DNA of 64,000 bases from the NCBI GenBank assembly GCA_005893305.1, contig VBOZ01000008.1:139172-203171 (forward strand), written 5' to 3'. Position 1 is the first letter of the stretch. Each line of letters starts with the position of its first letter. This DNA is from Candidatus Eisenbacteria bacterium (GTDB lineage Bacteria > Eisenbacteria > RBG-16-71-46 > SZUA-252). This document shows, piece after piece, positions 1 through 9,247 of the stretch. The notes below the pieces were generated by a model that was not told the origin of the DNA, did not search any database, and saw only the letters and a list, made by a program, of their open reading frames with translations. Made by a program: the position numbers and the translations under genes.

Positions 1-3000
1 GCCGGGGCCTCCTCTGCCTTTTCGGCGCGTTCGAGGCGCCAATTCCAAAGCTCGCGCAGGCGTTCAATGACCTTGACCGAAGGCTGATCGGACTCCTTGT
101 TCGTAAGAACCAACCCGAGCCATGTTATTGCACGCTCCCGGATTGATGCCGGAGAAATTTCAAAGAACCGCTGCACCAGAGGGTCGTGAAGAGCGAGCTT
201 GCCGCGGTAGTAGAGAGCCATGAGATGCTCCGCTAGGCGTTCCTGGGGCCGCTCTCCATGGCCATTCTCCTCGGGCTCTGAGCCAGGCAGTCGTTCGACG
301 GCTTTGGCATATTCATCCCGAAGGACATCGAAGACTTCATCGTATGGGTTCTGGAAGAGGAGATATGTATCCCACGCCGCACTACGCAGCTCCTCCGCAC
401 CCTCACCGTCGTATGGGAAGATCCGCGTCGTTGCCTCCGCCACCCACTTTCGATCAACGTAGGCGAGCTGAGGAAGATACTGACCATAAACCGCGCGGAC
501 ACCGCGCGATTGCTCGTGGACAGGATCGAGGTGGCGCTCAATTACGCCCCGCGCTTGTGGCAGCGCATCAAGCCCTTTGCCGCCAAATTTGCGGCCGTTC
601 TTCCGCTCGGTCTCACCCGCACGCCAGTGCGCGTAGAGTACAATCGCGCGCAGAGCAGTTCCGCGGACTGTATTGATCGCCTCCGTCGCCGGATCCTGCC
701 GTGGAGCGTCCGATTCGTTGTCCCCCTCGCCGGGGTCCGAATCTTCAGCCAGACGCTCAAGGATTGACCATACCAGCTTGTGATGCGCGGCCGGGACTGG
801 TGACGGCCTCAGGGCAAGTCCGTCTCCGATCAGCATCGCGATCTGGATGCGTGTCAAGCTCCAGTCTCGATCGCGATCTGCCCCCCAGGGAGCCCGCTCG
901 CCCTCTGGGTCTGGCTGGTCAATGACCCATCGGCAGAGTTCCAAGACCTGGCGCCAAGGAAATGGAGTTTTGACCTTCAAGGCTGCGGCGAGTCCAAAGA
1001 GTAGGTGGCGCACGTAGGTAGGATCCAGACTGCGAAATGCGTTCGCCTTGAGCGCAAAGCGGCGCGGTGAAGCGGTAACTAGCTCGCCGAGGAGTCGGGC
1101 CAATCCTTCGGGAGTGGGAGACCCGAATCCGCCAGGACCATTCCATGAACGCAGCTTCGCAATGATTTGATCAATGGTCATGCTCTGGAGTTCTTCGGCG
1201 GTAAGAGGGCTCGTGGGACCGTGCCAAGAAACTACCGCCGGCTCGGGGCGCTCGAGGGGTTTCGGCTCACCGAATTCCTGCTTCAGCTCCTCGTAGAGTT
1301 TCAGCGAGGCTCCTGCGAGATGGTCCCGAATGACCGCCAGGCGGTCAAAGCGCCAGTGCCGAAGGTAGCGCTGGACTTCTTCCTCGGTTGGTATGTGCTC
1401 GCCCCACCCAATCCGGTATGGTGCTGGATCCGGGCCTTCCTGAATCCATGACAGTACGTTCTTCTGGTCATCGGCGGTAAGGTCTGCAAAGTGGTCGCGA
1501 ACCAGCATAGAATATTCGTACAACAGGTCGAGATCCATAAGTGATGATCGATCGGCAAGTCGCTCGCGAATAAGCATTCGGTCAGGATATCGTGACAGGA
1601 GATATAGAGAGATCCTCCGGAAGATTCGCTGGGGATGCTTCTCAACTGCCCTGACCACAGCACCGATAGCCCCTGGGTCGCGCTCCAGAATCTGGAGTGC
1701 CGTTCTCAGAATCGATGTTGTTAGCTGATCGGGTATGTCATCGCGGTGGACCGAGTATGAGCGGTCGATGGCGCGACGCCAGACTGAAGATCCGTCCTCG
1801 CGCTCACCGTCTGGCCTCTGTACTGCAACCGCAAGCAAATCAGCAATGAGCTCAACACTCCGTGCCCCAGCTACCTCAGCGACTGACGCAAAATGGGTCT
1901 CAAGAATATGAGCGTATTCGAATGACTCAAATCGAGCTTCGACCGCATAGATCGGAAGGGTATGTACTCCCGCATCGGGCTTACGTTGCGGCATGAGGAG
2001 GGTGCGGAGCAGCAAGAACCCTGCGTCGACTTCCGACCCTTTGATAAGGTGCTCGGCCAAGGCGCCAAGCTTGCGTGGCAGGAGCAGCTGGAACCGGTAC
2101 GTGGTCCAGCCAGCTATCCGGTCGGCAAACTGAGCCACGAGGTTCGCGGGCATAGTCATGAGAGCGTCGGCGAGATCCTCGAGGATCCTCGGGTTCTGCG
2201 TATCCGGAATTGCCTGAATGATGGCGAGCACGTCTTCTTGTGCCTGGGTAGCCATCCGAGCTAAGTATTTCGACTGAGGCCAAGGTGGGAAGGCGACTGT
2301 CTTTTCATCCTCGCTCAGAACGGGGTCCGGTGGAGAATCGAAGAAGCCCCGCTTCCGAAGCATCGGGATCCACTTGGGGTTTTCCAGTCGTGAGAAGAAG
2401 TACAGAGCGGCGGTCTGTGACGAGGCAACTGCTGTGCGATCGCGTCACCGTCCTTTCTCGTTGGGCTCTTCTCCGCAAGAAACCGGTCGAGTGTCTCCAT
2501 AACGGGGAGGAATTTCGCTTCGAACCGCTCCAAGACGGCGTCCAAGACCAGCCGATAGTCGTCCCAGAGAGTTCGAGTCTGCGTATCGATAGGGCGGGGA
2601 ACCGAGAGCCCACGACGGTGCGCGAGTCCAGCGAGACCGCGTCCCCCGCTGAGGCCCACAACCGTAAACCAGGCAGTCGCCACTCTTCCATCTAGCTCCA
2701 ACCCGAGGCCGACCAGAATTGATTCAATATCCTGACGATGACCTTCCTGCCTCGCGCAGTCATCGGTCTCTTCGGCAGGGGTTGGCGATTCCGACTTCAG
2801 CGGTCCCAGAGCCTGACGGATTGAACCATCCAGCTCCCGCAGGCAGTGCCCAATCAGATGGGTGGGCGCCTGGAACGGTGGGTCGGACGACAAGACGCGG
2901 CAGGCGTCTGCAAAGAACGCGGCACCGCCAGGGCCGACCAGCCTGAGAATGCGACCGTAGAGTTCCTTGTCGCGGGGATCTCCAAACCCGGGTTCGCGCC

Positions 3001-3022
3001 GAAAGGGAGGCGGCATACGCAT
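1..3022 (-). CDS. large uncharacterised protein, frameshifted, C-terminus beyond window edge
   Basis: No function recognised. The N-terminal part reads from ATG 3022 (or ATG 3016) for about 195 codons, with segments such as LVGPGGAAFFADACRVL and THLIGHCLREL. In that frame it ends at a stop at 2315-2317. A second minus-strand frame is open without a stop from about 2444 to base 1 (about 815 codons) and continues the protein as ALYFFSRLENPKWIPMLRKR, so one frame change lies between about 2410 and 2449. The whole would exceed 1000 residues. It is rich in Leu/Arg/Trp helices, has no signal peptide and shows no nucleotide-binding or catalytic motif that I can see. Both joined segments recall large hypothetical proteins of bacteria, from memory only. 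Base composition is visibly less GC-rich than the rest of the window, suggesting transfer. Sequencing error, a real pseudogene and programmed frameshifting are all possible. Confidence 0.6.
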
Positions 3023-3152
3023 GGCTGTGCATTCTATGTTCCCGCTGGGGGGCTGGTCAAAGCACTGGGGAGTTGCCTCCTACTGATCCGGTGATCCGGT
3101 CTCAGCTTCCCTTATTGTCCTAATTTGTCCCTCCGTGTCCCCGAAAAGCACT

Positions 3153-3183
3153 GCGCCCCAAGAGGTCTAATCTCCTGGGGCGC
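3153..3183 (-). terminator. hairpin downstream of the phosphatase operon
   Basis: Arms GCGCCCCAAGAG and CTCCTGGGGCGC pair over 12 bp with one mismatch around a 7-nt loop. On the minus strand the hairpin follows the IMPase-YCII stop by about 130 bases and is followed by a short, weak T-rich run (GTGCTTTTC). It probably separates that operon from the next gene. The rest of 3023-3310 shows nothing else that I can support. Confidence 0.5.
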
Positions 3184-3310
3184 CTTGTATTGTGCTCCGC
3201 GGACTGTACTTACGGTCTCGGTCGCTGAAATCCCTGTTTTCGCTTAAAAGGCAGGTGCCCGCCCCCACAACTGGTGCATCGCTAGGCAAGGAGACGACGA
3301 TCACTCGATC

Positions 3311-4489
3311 CTACTTCATTGCTACCGGCTCGTGCGCGATCCCGATCCCCTTCGCGGAGTACCAGGGGTGGAGCTCGACGCGAAGGGAGCCGGCCTGGAG
3401 CGCGGGGTCGGTATCGCAGAGGGCTTTCGCTTCCTCGACAGTCTCGACATCGAAGAGGAACACACCGCAGAGGTCCGTCTTATCCAGGAACGGTCCAGCA
3501 AGGATGATTTTTCCCTCAGCGTGGAGGCGCGCGATGTTGGCCAGGTGGGCGCGCTGGAGCCTGTCCGACTCCTTCTCGTCCTCGACGCGGTTGGGCCCGC
3601 GGAATAGAAATCCGATCACATACTTCCTCATCGCCCACTCGGGCGGCGGATCGCCCTCGTCGGAGGGAACTCCAGCACGCGGCACCGCGGTCGCGGCCGC
3701 ACCCTTCATCGCGAGCACCTCGAGCATGAGCCCATGGAGCGGGCCGTTGCTCGCCACCAGCTCTCCCCCATCGAGCGTCGGGATGCCGCCCGCGTAATCA
3801 CTGACCCGCCCGCCACCTTCCTCGACTACGACCAGCGCGGCGGCCATGTCCCAGGCGTGGAGGCCGCGCTCCCAGAATCCATCGGTGCGGCCGACGCCGA
3901 CCTTGGCGATCGCGAGCGAGGCCGAGCCCGCGCGCCGAACCGCCTGGGCGCGGACCAGAAACCGGCCGAACGGCCCGAGGTTGTTCCGCTCCGGATCGGC
4001 CGCTGTGACATCGTAGGCGAAGCCTGTCGCGAGAAACGCGCGCTCCAGCGTGTCGACCTGCGTCACGCGCCGCCGCCGCCCGTTCAGCGTTGCGCCGCCC
4101 CCGCGGCGCGCGGCGTACACGTCGTCCAGGAGCGGGTTGTAGACGACGCCGACGTCCATCCTTCCCGCAACCTGGAGCCCGATCGAGACCGAGAAGACCG
4201 GATACTCGTGCGCGTAGTTGGTCGTGCCGTCGATGGGATCGACGACCCACACCCGCTCGGCGCCACTCCGGTTCCCTCCACCTTCCTCGGCCCAGACGTC
4301 GTCGCCGGGAAATGCCTTCCGGAGCCGCTCCACGATCAGCCGCTCCGACATTCGATCCATCTCGGTCACGAGGTTGATCCGGCCCTTGAAGTCGATTTCC
4401 TGGACCTTACCGAAATTCTGCTTCAAGAGCGCCCCTGCCCCGCGGGCGATCTCGATCGTGACCGACAGCTCCCGCTCCCCGCGCTTCAC
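3311..4489 (-). CDS. inositol monophosphatase family protein fused to a C-terminal YCII domain
   Basis: A 392-residue protein starting at GTG 4489, which overlaps the stop of the upstream hydrolase as GTGA. Residues 1-262 form a complete IMPase/SuhB-type Mg-dependent phosphatase: AEE at 67-69, DPIDGTT at 84-90 and AWDMA at 212-216 supply the metal ligands. Family members hydrolyse inositol phosphates, PAP or related small phosphates, and the substrate here is not predictable. After a short Ala/Pro-rich linker, a full YCII (YciI-like) domain begins at Met287, with the family-typical AHLANI and AGPFLD segments carrying the conserved His and Asp. Both domains sit in one frame with no stop between them, so this looks like a true fusion. 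The YCII part could also be translated separately from ATG 3631. It is the last gene of its operon. Confidence 0.85.
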   Translation of the reverse strand: MKRGERELSVTIEIARGAGALLKQNFGKVQEIDFKGRINLVTEMDRMSERLIVERLRKAFPGDDVWAEEGGGNRSGAERVWVVDPIDGTTNYAHEYPVFSVSIGLQVAGRMDVGVVYNPLLDDVYAARRGGGATLNGRRRRVTQVDTLERAFLATGFAYDVTAADPERNNLGPFGRFLVRAQAVRRAGSASLAIAKVGVGRTDGFWERGLHAWDMAAALVVVEEGGGRVSDYAGGIPTLDGGELVASNGPLHGLMLEVLAMKGAAATAVPRAGVPSDEGDPPPEWAMRKYVIGFLFRGPNRVEDEKESDRLQRAHLANIARLHAEGKIILAGPFLDKTDLCGVFLFDVETVEEAKALCDTDPALQAGSLRVELHPWYSAKGIGIAHEPVAMK

Positions 4490-5583
4490 CGCGATCCTCC
4501 GCTGGTCCGATCGTCGTTGAGATACCAATCGACGACCCGTCCCAGAAGTTTTTGCCATCCGTTCTCGTTCGGACGGTCCTTCATGGCATAGGCGTGGCTC
4601 GCGCCGGGGACGCGATCGTACGTCACGTCCTTGCCCTGTGCCTTCAGCTCGGCGAACAGCACGTCGGCCGATTTGGGATCCACGGAGGCGTCCTCCAGCC
4701 CCTGCGCCACGTAGATCCGGGCGTTCACGGGCGTGAGCTCCTGCGCCGGTGACGAGCGCAGGAACGTGAACCAGCGCCGGTACGGATGTCCAAGGAAGAG
4801 CTTCTCCGCGCTCATCGAGTCGGCCAGGACGTCGTCCCACAGAGTCAGGAACGACTTGACCCGTGTCTCGGGATCGCCCGAGGCATTGCCCATCAGCTGG
4901 CCCCGCCGCACGAGCTCGATCAGGTCATAGAGCTGCGTGGGCCCGCCGCCCGAGAGACTGGCGACGTGCGTCACGACCGGGCCCAGCTCCCGGGCGACGC
5001 GGCACGCGACGATCCCGCCCTCGGAGTGTCCCATCACGAGCAGCCGGTCCTGGCGCACGCCGTGGATCCGACGCGCGGCCCGGATCGCCGCCTTCACCGC
5101 CTCCGTCCACCGCTCGAGCGTGTGCTCGCGGCAGAACTCGTCCGTGCCGGGCTGCTCGCCGGGCTTTGCCGCCGGGTCGAGGTACTGCACGCCCGGCTTC
5201 TCGACCATCAGCGTCCGGGCCCGACCGCGGCAGACGCCGTAGAGGGTGCCCTGCCCATTCTGGGTCACGATCCTTCCGCCCCGCTCGGCGAAGTTGGAAT
5301 TCCCGCCGCTCCCCTGGATGTAGACGATCAGCGGAAGGGCGCCGACCGAGTCCGGCGCGTCGCTCAGGTAGAAGGTGATCTCGCGGCGGAATCGGTCGGT
5401 GGTGAAGTAGCGCGTGAACGGCGTGCCGGCGATGGCCGATTCCTTGTGCGGCTCGTAGGTCTCGGCGCCGAAGGAAGCGGCGAGGCCGCTCGACGGCGAG
5501 CCGGGAAGGAGCGGGGCGGAAATCGCGAGCGCGACGGCAAAGGTGCGTGCGACGGTGAAGGTGCGGGCGGCGGCAAGCCTCAC
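4486..5583 (-). CDS. secreted alpha/beta hydrolase (serine esterase-like)
   Basis: 365 residues. The N-terminal 35 or so look like a signal peptide (Arg-rich start, Ala/Leu/Val core, Ala-Ala end), so it is probably exported. The alpha/beta-hydrolase fold is indicated by an oxyanion loop IQGSGG (89-94), the nucleophile elbow GHSEGG with Ser187, a candidate acid Asp298 and GASHAY with His330. The cap between Ser187 and Asp298 is helical. The substrate is unknown; carboxylesterase, dipeptidyl-peptidase-like or depolymerase activities are all possible. The GTG start at 5583 overlaps the stop of the ABC transporter gene (GTGA), and its own stop overlaps the phosphatase start, so it is translationally coupled on both sides. 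Confidence 0.8.
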   Translation of the reverse strand: MRLAAARTFTVARTFAVALAISAPLLPGSPSSGLAASFGAETYEPHKESAIAGTPFTRYFTTDRFRREITFYLSDAPDSVGALPLIVYIQGSGGNSNFAERGGRIVTQNGQGTLYGVCRGRARTLMVEKPGVQYLDPAAKPGEQPGTDEFCREHTLERWTEAVKAAIRAARRIHGVRQDRLLVMGHSEGGIVACRVARELGPVVTHVASLSGGGPTQLYDLIELVRRGQLMGNASGDPETRVKSFLTLWDDVLADSMSAEKLFLGHPYRRWFTFLRSSPAQELTPVNARIYVAQGLEDASVDPKSADVLFAELKAQGKDVTYDRVPGASHAYAMKDRPNENGWQKLLGRVVDWYLNDDRTSGGSR

Positions 5584-7409
5584 GTCGGCGCCGCCTCGCG
5601 CTGCCTCCCGTACTGAAGCTCGTGGAGGCGCGCGTAGATCCCTCCCTTGGCTAGGAGCTCAGCGTGCGTCCCCTGCTCGCGCAGCTCGCCTTTGTGCATC
5701 ACGAGGATTCGATCGGCGTCGAGGATCGTGCTCAAGCGGTGGGCGATCACAAGCGACGTGCGTCCTTCCAAAAGCCGCTTCAGCGCGGCCTGGATCGTGC
5801 GCTCCGTCTCGACGTCGACGCTCGAGGTCGCCTCGTCCAGGATCAGGATGCTCGGGTCGTAGTGGAGCGCGCGGGCGAAAGCGAGGATCTGCCGCTCGCC
5901 CATGGAGAAATAGGCGCCGCGCTCCCCGACTTCCTCCTCCAGGCCGCGCGGGAGGCGTGAGGCGAGCCTCGCGCCACCCACTTCCTGAAGCGCACGATCG
6001 ACCTCTTCTCCGGTCCGCTCGCGGTCTCCGAACGCGATGTTCTCGCGTACGGTCCCCGAGAAGAGAAAGACGTCCTGGAGCACGAGCCCGATCTGACGGC
6101 GGAGGGCCTTTCCGTCCACGTCGCGGATGTCCACGCCGTCCACGCGAATCGCCCCCTTCTGGAAGTCGTAGAACCGGGTCAGGAGATTCGCGATGGTCGT
6201 CTTCCCGGCGCCGGTCGCGCCGACGATCGCCACCTTCTCTCCAGGCGCGATCCGGAACGAGACGTCCTTCAACACCCATTCCTCGTCCTTGTACGCGAAC
6301 GAGACCCGGTCGAACTCGACCTCGCCCTTCAGCCGTCCCAACGCAGTGGGCCGGGTGGGCTCGATGACGGCCGGCCTCGTGTCCAGGAGCTCGAAGATTC
6401 GCTCCGAAGACACCATGGCCGCCTGGAAGACGTTGTACTTCTCGCTCAGGTCCCGGACCGGCTGGTAGAAGCGGTCGGCGTACTGAATGAAGGCGACGAC
6501 CACGCCGAAGGTGACCGCGCCCGCCAAGATGCCGCCACCGCCGTACCAGAGAATGAGGGCCACCGCTACCGCCCCGATGATCTCGACGGCCGGGAAGAAC
6601 ACGGCGTAGTAGAAGAGGTTCTGCACGTGGGCCGAGTAGTGATCGTGGTTCGCCTGGTCGAACTTGCGCCACTGCTTGGTCTCGGCGTTGAAGAACTTGA
6701 GGACGTCGAGTCCCTGGAGGTGCTCCTGCAGGAACGCGTTGATCCGCGCGAGCCGGGTGCGGACGCGGCGATAGGAGACGCGCACTTTCGCGCGGAAGAT
6801 GGCCGTCGCGACCACCAAGAGCGGCACCGTGGTGAGCGTCACGAGCGCCAGCTTCCAGTTGAGCCAGAGCATCGCCCCCACGATCCCAAAGAGCATGAAG
6901 AGGTCGCCGATCACGGCCACCACGCCCTGCGCGAAGAGCTCGTTCAGCACGGCGACGTCCTGGGTGACCCGCGTGAGAATGCGGCCGACGGGGCGCGTGT
7001 CGAAGTAGGACGGCGTCAGCGTCTGGAGGTGGCGGAAGATGTCGAGCCTCAAGTCCTGCATCGCGCGCTGACCCACCATCGACATGGTGAAGGTCTGCAC
7101 GTAGCGCAGGACGAAGCCAACGATCAGGATCCCGACGTAGGCCGCCGCGAGCAGGAGGAGCCCCCGCCCCGCTTCCGCCGGGATGGCGCCCGCGCCCGCC
7201 GTGGGCTTCACGTAGGTGTCGATCGCCACCTTCGTCAGGTAGGGGCCCGCGACCTCGAGGAGCGAGATCGCGCCCAGGAGCACGACCGAGAGAATGACCT
7301 GCTTCTTGTACGGCTTCAGGTATCGCAGGAGGCGGCCGGCAAGACGCCGGTCATAGATCGCGCCCCGCGCGTCGATGTCGTCGGCTGCCGAGCCCCAGGG
7401 ACCGGCCAC
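5580..7409 (-). CDS. ABC exporter half-transporter, subunit with catalytic Glu
   Basis: 609-residue fused membrane/ATPase half-transporter of the MsbA/BmrCD type. The transmembrane domain spans about 30-320 (six helices) and the nucleotide-binding domain 360-600. Walker A is GATGAGKT (397-404), Walker B is ILILDE with catalytic Glu526, and the H-loop is IAHRLS (His557). The signature is degenerate, FSMGERQ (501-507) in place of LSGGQ. Its partner, encoded immediately upstream (stop and GTG start share one base), has the reverse pattern: a normal LSGGQ and a degenerate Walker B. Together they should form a heterodimer with one consensus and one degenerate ATP site. Such exporters move lipids, peptides or drugs; the cargo is not deducible. 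Confidence 0.9.
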   Translation of the reverse strand: MAGPWGSAADDIDARGAIYDRRLAGRLLRYLKPYKKQVILSVVLLGAISLLEVAGPYLTKVAIDTYVKPTAGAGAIPAEAGRGLLLLAAAYVGILIVGFVLRYVQTFTMSMVGQRAMQDLRLDIFRHLQTLTPSYFDTRPVGRILTRVTQDVAVLNELFAQGVVAVIGDLFMLFGIVGAMLWLNWKLALVTLTTVPLLVVATAIFRAKVRVSYRRVRTRLARINAFLQEHLQGLDVLKFFNAETKQWRKFDQANHDHYSAHVQNLFYYAVFFPAVEIIGAVAVALILWYGGGGILAGAVTFGVVVAFIQYADRFYQPVRDLSEKYNVFQAAMVSSERIFELLDTRPAVIEPTRPTALGRLKGEVEFDRVSFAYKDEEWVLKDVSFRIAPGEKVAIVGATGAGKTTIANLLTRFYDFQKGAIRVDGVDIRDVDGKALRRQIGLVLQDVFLFSGTVRENIAFGDRERTGEEVDRALQEVGGARLASRLPRGLEEEVGERGAYFSMGERQILAFARALHYDPSILILDEATSSVDVETERTIQAALKRLLEGRTSLVIAHRLSTILDADRILVMHKGELREQGTHAELLAKGGIYARLHELQYGRQREAAPT

Positions 7410-9175
7410 TAGAGCGCCTCCAGCTCTTCCACCACCTCTTCGCGGCGGTAGAGGTCGGCGTAGAGACCGCCCTCCGTGAGGAGACTCTCGTGGGTTCCGG
7501 AGGCGACGATCCTTCCCTCGTCCAGCACGACGATCCTGTTCACGCGAAGCAGCGCGGACCTACGGTGCGTCGCGAGCAGGATCGAGGGCCGGTGCTCGAG
7601 GCCGAAGAGCGACTCCAAGATCTGCTCCTCGGTGCCGGGGTCGACGCTAGCGAAGGCGTCGTCGAGGAGAAGCACGGGGCGCTCGAGCGCCAGCGCGCGC
7701 GCCAAGGCGACGCGCTGCTTCTGCCCACCCGAGAGCGTGATCCCGCGCTCGCCGATCACGGTATCGAGCCCCGCCGGGAATTGGCCCAGATCGGCTTCGA
7801 GGCCGGCGCGCCTGGCGACGCGGTCCGCGTCGGGCTTGCGCTCACCGTCGTCGAAGCCGAAGTGGATGTTGGCACCGATCGTGTCCGAGAAGAGGAACGT
7901 CTCCTGGGGCACGATGCCGAATCGCCGCCGGAGCGCACCGCGGGGCCATTGATCGGCGGGGATCCCGCCGACGAGGACGGCTCCTTCCGTCGGCTCGTAG
8001 AGGCGCGCGATCAGGTTGAGCAACGTCGTCTTGCCCGCGCCGGTGCGACCGACGATCGCGACCGTCTCGCCGGGGCGCAGGGTGAAGTCGACGCCGCGCA
8101 GCACGAACCGATCGGTTTCGGGATACTGGAAGCCGACTCCACGAAGCTCCACGGTCGCGTCCGTCGTGAGCGGGGCGCCATCCGCGCCCACGCCATCTGC
8201 GCCCACGCCACCCGCGCCGGCGCCGTCAGCCCCGTTGCGGACGACATCCTCTTCCGCCGGCAGATCCATGATGGCGCGGATGCGCTCCATCGACGCCGCA
8301 CCGCGCTGGAACAAGTTCGACACCCAACCCAGCGCGATCATCGGCCAGACGAGCATCGCCAGGTAGATCTGGAACGCCACCATCTCGCCCAGGGTGATCC
8401 GCCCGTGGACCACCGAGCTCCCGCCCACCCAGAGCACGACCGCCGCGGCGATCCCGCCGAGGAGCGAGAGGATGCCCCCCATCGCGGACCAGATCCGGAT
8501 CATGCCGCGATTCTTCTCCGTATAGTCCTCGTGGAGCCGCCGGAACGCGCGATATTCCCCGTCCTCCTCGACGTGCGCCTTCACGACACGGATGCCCGAG
8601 AGCGTCTCCTGAGCCTTCGCGGTCAGCGCCGCGAACGATGCCTGGATCGCCTCGTAGTAGTAGTGGAGCTTCGCGCCGAGGCGCGCGACCGCGAGCGAGA
8701 GGATCGGCAAGGGGATCAGCGAGACGAGCGTGAGCCTCACGTCGATCCGGCACATCAGGGTCACCGCCATGATGAACGTGATGATCGTGTTCGCCGAGTA
8801 CATGATGCCGGGTCCGAGGAAATTCCGGACCGCGTCGAGGTCGTTCGTGGCGCGCGACATCAGGTCGCCCACCTTCCGCGTCCGGTAGGCGCTCGCCGGA
8901 AGTCGCGCGAAGTGGTCGAACATGTCGTTCCTGAGCTCGTACTCGACCCGGCGCGACATGCGGATGAGCGTCATGCGCATCGTGAAGAGGAAGATCCCCT
9001 GGAGCACCACGGCCAGGAGGATGAGCCCCGCGTCCCTCGCGATGAGGGAGCGCGCCACACCGGCCTGCAGGTGATCGACCGCTTGGCGAACGAGCCAGGG
9101 CGACCAGACCTGAAAGAGGTTCGTGAGCAGCACCGAGACCGCGCCGAAGAGGAGGGCGATCTTGTGCCGCTTCAA
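7409..9175 (-). CDS. ABC exporter half-transporter, subunit with degenerate Walker B
   Basis: 588-residue partner of the downstream half-transporter. The membrane domain covers about 1-300. A linker of repeated Gly/Ala/Asp (314-336) precedes the ATPase domain, which has Walker A GRTGAGKT (376-383), canonical LSGGQ (481-485) and Walker B VLLLDD, where Asp506 replaces the catalytic Glu. The frame is open upstream of the TTG at 9175 for 27 more codons that read like the usual exporter elbow helix (PIGALRHLLPYLKRHK) but contain no ATG, GTG or TTG. The true start may therefore be a rare codon, or the assembly may contain a small error. It sits 72 bases downstream of the zinc-ribbon gene. Confidence 0.87.
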   Translation of the reverse strand: MKRHKIALLFGAVSVLLTNLFQVWSPWLVRQAVDHLQAGVARSLIARDAGLILLAVVLQGIFLFTMRMTLIRMSRRVEYELRNDMFDHFARLPASAYRTRKVGDLMSRATNDLDAVRNFLGPGIMYSANTIITFIMAVTLMCRIDVRLTLVSLIPLPILSLAVARLGAKLHYYYEAIQASFAALTAKAQETLSGIRVVKAHVEEDGEYRAFRRLHEDYTEKNRGMIRIWSAMGGILSLLGGIAAAVVLWVGGSSVVHGRITLGEMVAFQIYLAMLVWPMIALGWVSNLFQRGAASMERIRAIMDLPAEEDVVRNGADGAGAGGVGADGVGADGAPLTTDATVELRGVGFQYPETDRFVLRGVDFTLRPGETVAIVGRTGAGKTTLLNLIARLYEPTEGAVLVGGIPADQWPRGALRRRFGIVPQETFLFSDTIGANIHFGFDDGERKPDADRVARRAGLEADLGQFPAGLDTVIGERGITLSGGQKQRVALARALALERPVLLLDDAFASVDPGTEEQILESLFGLEHRPSILLATHRRSALLRVNRIVVLDEGRIVASGTHESLLTEGGLYADLYRREEVVEELEAL

Positions 9176-9247
9176 GTACGGAAGGAGATGGCGAAGGGCT
9201 CCGATGGGGGTTCTCCGGGAGCGGAGGCGAGTGCGAAAGCGGGCACT

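Noticed and set aside
2445-2447. In-frame TGA in the large left-edge protein as a selenocysteine codon
   Set aside because: The organism does use selenocysteine, but the frame upstream of this TGA is not the coding one; coding switches frame downstream of it, so a frameshift explains the data better.
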